A stretch of 64,000 nucleotides of DNA, from the NCBI GenBank assembly GCA_964450495.1, contig CAYVFU010000010.1, positions 1-64,000 of the forward strand, given 5' to 3'. Of the stretch, positions 9,017 through 17,098 are shown in pieces (positions within the stretch are counted from its first letter, which is position 1; every line of letters starts with the position of its first letter). The position numbers and the translations under genes are program-made. The notes beneath the pieces were generated by a model. It did no database searches. It saw only the letters and a list, made by a program, of their open reading frames with translations, and had not been told where the DNA came from. Source of the stretch: CALFUK01 sp964450495. GTDB lineage: Bacteria > Bacteroidota > Bacteroidia > Chitinophagales > Saprospiraceae.

Positions 9017-10150
9017 ATGTTGAATAAGAAAAGAGCATTAATAGTCTTTGGAACTAGACCAGAAGCCATCAAAATGGCACCTGTGGTACATGCCCTACAA
9101 GCTAGTGATAAGCACATTGAAACCAAAGTTTGTGTTACAGCACAACATAGAGAAATGCTGGACCAAGTACTTGAATTATTCAATATAGTGCCAGATTACG
9201 ATCTAAACCTTATGAAACCGGGACAGAATCTTTACGACCTCACAGCTAGAATCATCAGTTCGCTGAGACCAGTCATGGAAGAGTTTAAGCCTGATTATGT
9301 TTTTGTGCATGGAGATACGACAACTACTATGGCGACAAGTATTGCTGGGTTTTATGCTGGCGCAACTATATGTCATGTGGAGGCAGGTCTAAGAACGTTT
9401 AATAAAAAAGCACCATTCCCAGAAGAAGTGAATAGACAAATTACAGGACGAGTAGCCGATATTCACTTTGCACCTACTCAAAAATCTAAGGAGAATTTAT
9501 TAAAAGAGAATATTGACCAAGACAATATTTTGGTTACTGGCAATACTGTGATCGACGCACTTAAAGATTGTGTCCAAAGACTAGACAGCATATCGAGCCC
9601 AATAATTAGTAAATTAGAAACTACAATCAGCCATACCAAAAAAGTGATTTTAGTCACAGGCCATAGGAGAGAGAATCATGGTGAAGGTATGATCTCTATA
9701 TGCAAAGCTTTAATTAGGATAGCAAATCAAGCTGATGTTGAAATTGTCTATCCAGTACATTTAAATCCAAAAGTAAAAGGACCAGTCTACGACTTACTAG
9801 GCGATCATCCCAATATTAAGTTGATAGAACCGTTGCCTTATGAAGCATTCATTTGGCTTATGAATAAATCTTATTTAATCATTACAGATTCCGGAGGTGT
9901 GCAAGAAGAAGCTCCTTCTCTTGGTAAACCTGTTTTGGTCATGCGCAATACAACAGAAAGGCCTGAAGCTGTCGAAGCAGGAACTGTTATACTCGTAGGT
10001 ACCGATGAAGAAAAGATTGTTTCTGAATCTATGGCTCTTTTGAATGATGAGCAGACATATGAAAAAATGAGTGCACTCCATAATCCTTATGGTGATGGAA
10101 ATGCGGCAAAACGTATTCTAGAATTTATTTTAAAACAAGAGAATGTCTAA
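9017..10150 (+). CDS. wecB: UDP-N-acetylglucosamine 2-epimerase (non-hydrolysing)
   Basis: Interconverts UDP-GlcNAc and UDP-ManNAc in the cytoplasm. The 377 aa fit the family. Motifs visible: FGTRPEAIKMAP at the N-terminus, VHGDTTTT, HVEAGLRTF (catalytic region), VTGHRREN and SGGVQEEAPSLGKPVLVMR near the C-terminus, all typical of WecB/MnaA. Its end overlaps the wecC start by 8 bp, so the two are translationally coupled and supply UDP-ManNAcA for a surface polysaccharide. Confidence 0.95.
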   Translation: MLNKKRALIVFGTRPEAIKMAPVVHALQASDKHIETKVCVTAQHREMLDQVLELFNIVPDYDLNLMKPGQNLYDLTARIISSLRPVMEEFKPDYVFVHGDTTTTMATSIAGFYAGATICHVEAGLRTFNKKAPFPEEVNRQITGRVADIHFAPTQKSKENLLKENIDQDNILVTGNTVIDALKDCVQRLDSISSPIISKLETTISHTKKVILVTGHRRENHGEGMISICKALIRIANQADVEIVYPVHLNPKVKGPVYDLLGDHPNIKLIEPLPYEAFIWLMNKSYLIITDSGGVQEEAPSLGKPVLVMRNTTERPEAVEAGTVILVGTDEEKIVSESMALLNDEQTYEKMSALHNPYGDGNAAKRILEFILKQENV

Positions 10151-11366
10151 GGAAAAGGTTTGTATTGTAGGATTAGGATATATTGGCTTACCTACTTCTA
10201 TCTTAATGGCCATTAATGGCTTAGAGGTCTTTGGGATGGATGTAAATAAGTCTGTTGTAGAACAAACAAATAGAGCTCAGCTTAGCATTAACGAGCCTGG
10301 TTTGCAAGATCTTCTAACGGAAGCAATAGACAGCAAGCTACTGTCAGCTCACTCAGAAGTGCAAGCTGCTGATACCTATCTGATTGTTGTGCCTACTCCG
10401 TTTAAAAATAATAATGAACCAGATATCTCCTATGTTGAAAATGCTGCGGAGTCGCTTACACCATTGCTCAAAGAACACGATTTAGTAATTATAGAATCGA
10501 CTTGTCCTAAAGGAACCACAGAAAAAATTGCTGATAATATTTATGGAGTCAGACCTGAACTAAAAGGAAAATTAAATATAGCCTATTGCCCTGAGCGAGT
10601 GTTGCCAGGTAATATAATTCACGAACTTGTTCACAATGACAGGGTTATTGGTGGTATTGATGATAAATCTACAGCGAGAGCTATTGCGTTCTATAAGCAG
10701 TTTGTAAAAGGAGCCTTATATCCTACAAATGCACGTACAGCAGAAATGACAAAACTTGTAGAAAATGCATATCGCGATGTTCAGATAGCCTTCGCCAATG
10801 AACTTTCTATTATATGTGATAAAGCAGATATTAATGTGTGGGAACTCATCAGTTTAGCAAGTAAACATCCCCGTGTTAATATTCTAAATCCAGGCTGCGG
10901 GGTAGGAGGGCACTGCATTGCAGTGGATCCATATTTCATAGTAGCAGAATATCCATTGGAGTCAAAAATTATTGGAAAAGCTAGAGAGATAAATAATTAC
11001 AAAGCGATCTGGTGCACTAAAAAGATTGATGAAGCCATCACTAAATTCTATGATGATCATAACAGAAAACCGGTTGTTGGAATGATGGGTTTAGCATACA
11101 AACCCAACATTGATGACCTTCGGGAAAGTCCTGCATTATTCATAACTAGAGAGATATTGAAAAATTATGGAAGTGACCTTATAAAGATTGTTGAACCTAA
11201 TCTTTCAACATCAACTGAATTCGAACTTACAGATTACACAGAGGCTGCTGAGAAAGCAGATATTATTGTGTATTTAGTCTCACACAATGAATTCAAAGAC
11301 TTGGCTATAGGTGCATCTACACTTGTGTTAGACTTCTGTGGCATCACACAGTCGGTTAATCAATAA
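10143..11366 (+). CDS. wecC: UDP-N-acetyl-D-mannosamine dehydrogenase
   Basis: Oxidises UDP-ManNAc to UDP-ManNAcA with two NAD+. The 407-aa protein has the Rossmann motif VGLGYIGLPTS at the N-terminus, the central domain with ESTCPKGTTEKI and YCPERVLPG, and the catalytic Cys in NPGCGVGGHCIAVDPYF. The upstream wecB gives the substrate, which supports ManNAc over other UDP sugars. Its 3' end overlaps the convergent glycosyltransferase gene by 11 bp. Confidence 0.93.
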   Translation: MSKEKVCIVGLGYIGLPTSILMAINGLEVFGMDVNKSVVEQTNRAQLSINEPGLQDLLTEAIDSKLLSAHSEVQAADTYLIVVPTPFKNNNEPDISYVENAAESLTPLLKEHDLVIIESTCPKGTTEKIADNIYGVRPELKGKLNIAYCPERVLPGNIIHELVHNDRVIGGIDDKSTARAIAFYKQFVKGALYPTNARTAEMTKLVENAYRDVQIAFANELSIICDKADINVWELISLASKHPRVNILNPGCGVGGHCIAVDPYFIVAEYPLESKIIGKAREINNYKAIWCTKKIDEAITKFYDDHNRKPVVGMMGLAYKPNIDDLRESPALFITREILKNYGSDLIKIVEPNLSTSTEFELTDYTEAAEKADIIVYLVSHNEFKDLAIGASTLVLDFCGITQSVNQ

Positions 11367-12615
11367 GGTTTGCTAAAGCTTTTGTTAAATTCCGACGAGT
11401 AAATTTTGCAGCATCAGATTGAATAATATCATTTGTGTTTACCCTATCAAAAAATGCAGACAATAGTTTGATATTTTCTTTAGCAGAATTGGAATAAGAC
11501 AGGATCAAATTATTTCCTTCATAAAGAGCATCTGCGACCTCAGCTCCCTCTGGAGCAAGACATATAATTGGTTTTCCAGTTGCTATATATTCAAAGGTTT
11601 TGCCAGGAATGCATGCTTTGGCGTTTTCTGAATTATTTACTAACAGCAGTAAAATATTGGCTTCCTGATAATCAGCAATAACGTCAGGATGAGGCTTGAA
11701 TCCTTCGAAGGTAAACCGTTTGGAAAGGCGAGGCATTTTTCTAATGCTGGGAACAACATTTCCAGAATCTACCCCGACTAAATGCAATTGCAATGAATCG
11801 TATTTTGTTGACAGTGTGTCTAATGCTTCCCAAAGACTAGGCGCATCTCGTTCCGCATATAACATGCCAGCACTGTAGATCTTAAGTCCAGCAAGTAGAG
11901 AGTTGTTTGTAAAAGAATCAAAATCACTTTCATCAAACCCGTTGGTAATAACTTGCATTTTATCTAAATCAAAAGGCATCAATCTTTCATGCATGTATTT
12001 ACTAGTCGTCAAAACGATATCACAACTATTCACTACGGCCTGTTCGAGTTGCTCATATTTTTTTCTATTTCCAGAGGTCACATAATATTTGTCCATTAGA
12101 TCTCCGAATTGCGACCACGGATCCCGAAAGTCAGCAATCCACTTAATCTTATGTTTTTTCTTTAATTCCAAACCTATGAGATGCATACTGTGGGGAGGAC
12201 CTGTTGTGATAACAGTGTTTATTTGATCTTCTTGTAATAGCTTATCTAGGTATTTAACCGCTGGCTTGACCCAAGATATTTTAGGATCTGGAATAAACAC
12301 ATTGCCTCTTATCCATGATTTAAATTTAGAAAGATAGCTGTCGTTTTGAGCAGATTGTACTGGGTTATTGCCTTTACCTTGTCCATGAGAGATTAAACCG
12401 TATGCTTCTTTAATTGGTAATTTATGTACTATCGTATCCTCATGTATTTCAGAAATTAGACTTTGATCGCGCAGAGGGTAACTTGGATTTTCAGGTGTGA
12501 AAATTATAGGCTTTATGGCAAACTCAGGTAAGTATTTAGCAAATTTAAGCCAACGCTGAACACCAGATCCTGAAGTAGGTGGCCAATAATATGTGATAAT
12601 AAGTACTTTCTTCAA
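11356..12615 (-). CDS. Glycosyltransferase family 4
   Basis: A 419-aa GT-B enzyme. The N-terminus VLIITYYWPPTSGSGVQRWLKFAKYL is typical of Bacteroidota GT4 proteins; the C-terminal nucleotide-sugar-binding part carries LLLLVNNSENAKACIPGKTFEYIATGKPIICLAP, with the E of the EX7E-like motif. It follows the S9 peptidase gene by 9 bp on the same strand and converges on wecC with overlap. Probably acts in the same polysaccharide pathway; donor unknown. Confidence 0.87.
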   Translation of the reverse strand: MKKVLIITYYWPPTSGSGVQRWLKFAKYLPEFAIKPIIFTPENPSYPLRDQSLISEIHEDTIVHKLPIKEAYGLISHGQGKGNNPVQSAQNDSYLSKFKSWIRGNVFIPDPKISWVKPAVKYLDKLLQEDQINTVITTGPPHSMHLIGLELKKKHKIKWIADFRDPWSQFGDLMDKYYVTSGNRKKYEQLEQAVVNSCDIVLTTSKYMHERLMPFDLDKMQVITNGFDESDFDSFTNNSLLAGLKIYSAGMLYAERDAPSLWEALDTLSTKYDSLQLHLVGVDSGNVVPSIRKMPRLSKRFTFEGFKPHPDVIADYQEANILLLLVNNSENAKACIPGKTFEYIATGKPIICLAPEGAEVADALYEGNNLILSYSNSAKENIKLLSAFFDRVNTNDIIQSDAAKFTRRNLTKALANLID

Positions 12616-12624
12616 GATTGATTT

Positions 12625-15384
12625 TTACTGTCTGTCGCTGAATTCATACCCACTTCTAATTCCTTTTTCAATTGCTGGAATTCCACTTTTCATCCAATCA
12701 GGCATAGGTGCATCCTTTAAGTAATGATCAAAATACTGTTGCATTCTGATATTGAAATCCAGCCTGTTTTGCCATTTTAATGGCCAGTGAGGCTCTCCAT
12801 TATAATTTAACAACCAAGATGGCTTTTGAAGTCTGCGTAAAGCCATAAAAAACTCAATGCCTAAGTGCCAAGGGACATGTCCATCAGCATCATTGTGCAT
12901 AATAAGTACTGGAGTATTTATCTTATCTGCATTAAATAGAGGAGAATTTTTGATGTATAGTTCTGGTGATTCCCACAAGGTGGCACCTAGTCTGCTTTGT
13001 GTCTTTTCGTATTGAAATTGGCGACTTCTTCCCGTTCCCCAACGAATGCCACCATAAGCACTTATCATATTTACTAATGGCGCTCCTGATTCTGCACAAG
13101 CAAATATGTCTGTTTTTGTAACAAGATGTGCGACTTGGTATCCACCCCAACTATGGCCTTGGACACCTATTTTATTTTTATCAATAAAGCCTTCGGCTAT
13201 GAGTGCTGAAATTCCAGAAATAACAGAGTTGTAACAACTCTCACCTGGTTCTCCGACAGTATATGGTACATCTGGATTAAAAATAATATAGCCTCTATTG
13301 GAATAAAAGCTATAATTTATTGTTGACCGACCAGCTGATGGAGGCTTGTGGCGATGCAAACCATTTGTACTGCGCTCATAAAAATTAACCAACAAAGGAT
13401 ATTTTTTTTCTGGATCAAATCCTGGAGGGAGTACTAAAATCCCATCTAATTTTTGCCCATCGAAGGCAGTCCAACTGAAAATTTCATTATCACCCCAAGC
13501 ATAGTCTTCCTGTTGAGGATTTGCATTCGTAATTTGTTGCTGCTTAGTAAAACTTAAATTATCCAATAACAAATTAGGGAAAGTTTTAAAGGACTGTTTT
13601 GTGTAAATAATATTGTCATTTTTTTCTGCTTTAATGACGTTTGTTGTAAATTGACAATCAGCTTTAATTTTTTGCTCAACTTTTCTGTTTTGATAATCAT
13701 ATATACCATACCCACTAGATTTATCTTTTTCATCAAAGATTTTTAATAATAGCGATTCGTCTAGATTTATAAAATGTTCTTCTTCATCTAATTGAATGTA
13801 GGTGTATTTGGTTTTATATTCTCTTCCTTGGGTAAGTCTTTGTGGCTTGATAATGTTATTGGGATCTATTAACCACAAATCATATCGATCATTGACGATA
13901 ACAAATTTTTCATCTGTTGTCCATCCTTCAATACCATATGGTCTAGGGTCGGAAGGAGCGTCATGCAATTCATCATAAAATGTACTTATAGAGTCATCAG
14001 CAAATGTTACAGTCGTATTATTAGCAGTGTTGTGAGCTACCCATGTGGCATCTTTTCTATCGTACCAAAATATGTAGTTACCTGCTGGAGAGATTGAAGG
14101 TCTAGCATGAATAGCTTCCGCAATTTTTATTTTTTCTCCAGTCTGTATGTTGACTTTATATACATCGTTTTCTGCATATCCCTGCCAAGTCTCATGAGTC
14201 TTATAAGGAGTGTCTGTATAAATTAGTGCAAATTCTGCTTCTCTTTTTAGATCCATTCTCAACGAAGGAAATGATTCATCCTGAAGTAGGTGAACAGCGT
14301 TTGATTGTGTGAAATAAACGGCGTCATATGATTTTATTTCATCGTCTTCTTGATCCAACTCTTGTTGTGTGTACAGTTTAGCTTCTTTATAATGCCAAAT
14401 TTCTACATTGACTATTTCTTCATCAAGTTTAGATGTGTCTTGAAGTAGTCGTTGTGGTGTAACGCCAAAAAATAATCGTGTTCCGTCATCAGAAAAGCTA
14501 GGCTTTTTTTCATGACTTAAATCCCACTTTTTTGGCAGGGAAGGGGAGTCACTGTTTATTATCTCTGTAACTGTGTCACTATTTTTTTTCCAATGATATA
14601 GTTGATATGGTCTATACAGGACATCAGTTGTGTCAGTATCAAGAATAAATGCTGCTTGTGTTCCATTTTTATTAATGGCTAGTTGATATATTTTACTGTC
14701 AACAATAAATGTGGAATCAATACCATTCTCATTTTTTATAAATATACCGCCAGTAGAAATGCTGTCTGATTTTACTGAATAAATTAGTGACGAATTTTCA
14801 TCAGCGAAAGTAAATTGAATCACATTGTGTAATGTGTCTAAGATGTCACTATCTGGTTGGTAATAAATAATTTTTTCATCCTTTTGTTTTTTATTGTTTC
14901 CTTTTTTTGAATTGTCTTTGCCTTTTATTTTTGCCGCTATAGTGCCTCCATATTCTTTAGGTATTTTATAGCTGCTGATATTTGGAAAGACCGTTTCACT
15001 TCGAGTTATCAAATTGTACACAATAAGCGTATCAGAGGGCATGTCTTCTTTTTTTGTTTTAAGTCGTTTTTGTTCTTTGACGAATTCCTTAGCTGGAGTT
15101 CGTAAAAAATAGACATACTGCCCTGATTTATCAAAAGTGGGATCTTCTGCGCGCTCCATCCGTATCTCCTTTTTTGATTTTGAGTTGTACACTACCAAAA
15201 TCTTGTCTCCGTAACCTGGCACTAGCTGATATAAAATCCATTCACCGTTTGGTGTTATCTGCGTATCGGTTATTCTATTCCAATCGAAATAGACGGATTC
15301 ATCCATGATTTTATTTCCTTGGCCGAAAAGGCTAATTGAGAAAAACAGACTAAATATATATATGACGTGATTAGTGTACTTCAT
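12625..15384 (-). CDS. S9 family prolyl-oligopeptidase-type peptidase, exported
   Basis: A 919-aa serine peptidase with a signal peptide (IFSLFFSISLFGQG, residues about 8-22), a long beta-propeller region about 35-600 and a C-terminal alpha/beta hydrolase domain. The nucleophile Ser745 lies in GVQGHSWGGY, the acid Asp in LIMHNDADGHVPW, and the His in NGEPHWPL. Probably periplasmic, cleaving peptides for nutrition (inferred). A Lys-rich low-complexity stretch near residues 150-168 (KIKGKDNSKKGNNKKQ) is an insertion in the propeller. The downstream glycosyltransferase begins 9 bp after its stop. Confidence 0.9.
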   Translation of the reverse strand: MKYTNHVIYIFSLFFSISLFGQGNKIMDESVYFDWNRITDTQITPNGEWILYQLVPGYGDKILVVYNSKSKKEIRMERAEDPTFDKSGQYVYFLRTPAKEFVKEQKRLKTKKEDMPSDTLIVYNLITRSETVFPNISSYKIPKEYGGTIAAKIKGKDNSKKGNNKKQKDEKIIYYQPDSDILDTLHNVIQFTFADENSSLIYSVKSDSISTGGIFIKNENGIDSTFIVDSKIYQLAINKNGTQAAFILDTDTTDVLYRPYQLYHWKKNSDTVTEIINSDSPSLPKKWDLSHEKKPSFSDDGTRLFFGVTPQRLLQDTSKLDEEIVNVEIWHYKEAKLYTQQELDQEDDEIKSYDAVYFTQSNAVHLLQDESFPSLRMDLKREAEFALIYTDTPYKTHETWQGYAENDVYKVNIQTGEKIKIAEAIHARPSISPAGNYIFWYDRKDATWVAHNTANNTTVTFADDSISTFYDELHDAPSDPRPYGIEGWTTDEKFVIVNDRYDLWLIDPNNIIKPQRLTQGREYKTKYTYIQLDEEEHFINLDESLLLKIFDEKDKSSGYGIYDYQNRKVEQKIKADCQFTTNVIKAEKNDNIIYTKQSFKTFPNLLLDNLSFTKQQQITNANPQQEDYAWGDNEIFSWTAFDGQKLDGILVLPPGFDPEKKYPLLVNFYERSTNGLHRHKPPSAGRSTINYSFYSNRGYIIFNPDVPYTVGEPGESCYNSVISGISALIAEGFIDKNKIGVQGHSWGGYQVAHLVTKTDIFACAESGAPLVNMISAYGGIRWGTGRSRQFQYEKTQSRLGATLWESPELYIKNSPLFNADKINTPVLIMHNDADGHVPWHLGIEFFMALRRLQKPSWLLNYNGEPHWPLKWQNRLDFNIRMQQYFDHYLKDAPMPDWMKSGIPAIEKGIRSGYEFSDRQ

Positions 15385-15682
15385 TGCGAATGATTTGAAT
15401 TATAACTTCAGGTAGTTTTCAATGGTTGAAATTAGTTTTTAATTTCTTGTTTACCAACAATACATATTCGTACAAGTAGTCTTCCAGCAGTAAGGTAATG
15501 TCTTATTGAAGGATAAAACAATAGTAAAACTTCTTTAACCTTAAACCAAGTCCATAAAATCATGCGTAGTGGGAATAGTTGAATCAAACCTGAGAACCTT
15601 AAAATCCAATGGATCATGACCCAATGTCATTTAGTTAAGAAATAAATCTTTTTTTAAAAGCTTCGGAGATTCGAAATATATA

Positions 15683-15712
15683 TAGTCCCGCGGCGACAAT
15701 GCCGTGGGATTA
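15683..15712. repeat. GC-rich hairpin
   Basis: CCCGCGGC (15687-15694) pairs with GCCGTGGG (15701-15708) across a 6-nt loop GACAAT, with one G-T wobble; the stem extends outwards to about 12 pairs with wobbles. The GC content contrasts sharply with the AT-rich surroundings. Confidence 0.6.
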
Positions 15713-15726
15713 ATTATATTAGAACG

Positions 15727-15775
15727 AAAACGCCATTGACACGCGTTTTTTATCAAAAACCGTGACAATGGTTTT
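15727..15775. repeat. Imperfect long inverted repeat
   Basis: The left arm 15727-15750 and right arm 15755-15775 are near reverse complements, separated by TATC, with one mismatch and three unpaired bases. Each arm is itself bounded by short palindromic ends (AAAACG/CGTTTT and AAAACC/GGTTTT), so alternative folds are possible. It could be a REP-like element or a remnant of a mobile unit. Confidence 0.55.
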
Positions 15776-15923
15776 AATTTATTGTCCATCAGTTTATAAT
15801 CTAACCTAATAAATATTTTGTCATCATTTTGTGTCAAAAATACCCAACCAAAGGTTGACAGGCGCCAAAAGGTCTATCATAAATCCCCAGCCTATTTTCA
15901 TTAGTATTGTTTAATTGCTAGTA

Positions 15924-15949
15924 GTATTATTTTAAAAAAAAAATAATAC
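15924..15949 (-). terminator. Terminator-like A/T stem after gcvT
   Basis: GTATTATTTT (15924-15933) pairs with AAAATAATAC (15940-15949) around six A residues, 50-75 bp past the gcvT stop. The stem is AT-only apart from the terminal pair, so it is weak, but it sits where the gap-gcdH-E1-gcvT operon should end. Confidence 0.35.
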
Positions 15950-15998
15950 AGGCATTTTGAAATTTTATTCTAATTTGTTTAAAGTTATGCTTCTTTAT

Positions 15999-17087
15999 TT
16001 ACACAAATGGAAGCTTAACTATTGTAGCAGATAATTGCTTTTTTCTAATCTGAATAAGAATATCCGTCCCCTTTTTGGCATGTTCACGCTTTACATATCC
16101 CAATCCAATCCCTTGGTCAAGGCTTGGTGAGTGTCCACCCGAGGTAACTGTCCCTATAGGCCCACCTGTAGAATCTAGAATTTTATAGTCCTTCCTTGGA
16201 ATGCCTTTGTCTACCATTTTGAAAGCGACAAGACGATCTGCTGTTTTATTCTCTTTATCGGCAAGAATTCCGTCTTTATTGATAAAGTCTTTATTGAATT
16301 TTGTCACCCATGATAGGCCTGCAGCAATTGGGGAGGTATGGTCATTAATATCATTGCCATACAGGCAATAGCCTTTTTCTAGTCTTAAAGTATCTCTTGC
16401 GCCCAAACCAATTGGCTGTATTCCAAATGATTTGCCTGCTTCCATCACAGCATTCCACAAAGACTCTGCGTGTGTATTGGGGACATACAATTCGAATCCC
16501 CCTGAACCTGTGTAACCTGTCGCTGAAATAATTACATTTGATATGCCGGCGATTTCGCCTAGACTAAAGTGATAAAATTTAATTTCAGATAAGTCAATTG
16601 TTGTGAGGCTTTGTAAAGCTTCAGTTGCTTTTGGACCTTGTACCGCAAAAAGCGAAAAGAGTTCAGAATAGTCTTCAAGGGTAGCACCAAATGTATTGTG
16701 CTTCTTAATCCAATTAAAATCCTTTTCAATATTTGAGGCATTAACAACAAGCATGTACTTGTCTACATCAAATTTATAAACCAATAAGTCATCAACTATT
16801 CCCCCTTGATCGTTGGGTAGATAACTGTATTGTGCTTGTCCTGCTTTTAATGATGCCGCATCATTGGCACTTACTTTCTGTATCAGTTCAAGAGACCCTG
16901 GTCCAACTACTTTAAATTCACCCATGTGGGATACATCAAACATTCCCACACCATTTCTGACGCATAAATGTTCTTCAATCAAGGAACCATATTTAAGTGG
17001 CATTTCATAACCAGCAAATTCGACCATTTTTGCACCTAGTGTACGATGCAAATTATCTAATTGAATTTTCTTCAAAGTTTGGTTCAT
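15999..17087 (-). CDS. gcvT: Aminomethyltransferase (glycine cleavage T protein)
   Basis: T protein of the glycine cleavage system: transfers the methylene group from aminomethyl-lipoyl GcvH to tetrahydrofolate. The 362-aa length is normal. The N-terminus (LHRTLGAKMVEFAGYEMPLKYG), MFDVSHMGE and the folate-domain motif SATGYTGSGGFELY are diagnostic; the C-terminal barrel has GTVTSGGHSPSL. It lies 11 bp after the E1 dehydrogenase gene, so it is last in a four-gene operon. No gcvH or gcvP is visible in the window. Confidence 0.95.
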   Translation of the reverse strand: MNQTLKKIQLDNLHRTLGAKMVEFAGYEMPLKYGSLIEEHLCVRNGVGMFDVSHMGEFKVVGPGSLELIQKVSANDAASLKAGQAQYSYLPNDQGGIVDDLLVYKFDVDKYMLVVNASNIEKDFNWIKKHNTFGATLEDYSELFSLFAVQGPKATEALQSLTTIDLSEIKFYHFSLGEIAGISNVIISATGYTGSGGFELYVPNTHAESLWNAVMEAGKSFGIQPIGLGARDTLRLEKGYCLYGNDINDHTSPIAAGLSWVTKFNKDFINKDGILADKENKTADRLVAFKMVDKGIPRKDYKILDSTGGPIGTVTSGGHSPSLDQGIGLGYVKREHAKKGTDILIQIRKKQLSATIVKLPFV

Positions 17088-17098
17088 GAATATTTTAT

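Larger units (their letters stand above)
15385..15998. other. 614-bp intergenic region with hairpins, no convincing gene
   Basis: Two short minus-strand reading frames (61 and 68 codons, around 15432-15617 and 15631-15837) lack recognisable motifs and overlap the inverted repeats, so I do not call them genes. The region contains a GC-rich hairpin (15683-15712), a long inverted repeat (15727-15775) and a gcvT-side terminator-like stem (15924-15949). Confidence 0.6.

Noticed and set aside
15432..15837. Two short minus-strand frames (61 and 68 codons)
   Set aside because: No motif, no signal peptide, and they cover inverted repeats. A decayed gene cannot be excluded, but nothing supports one.
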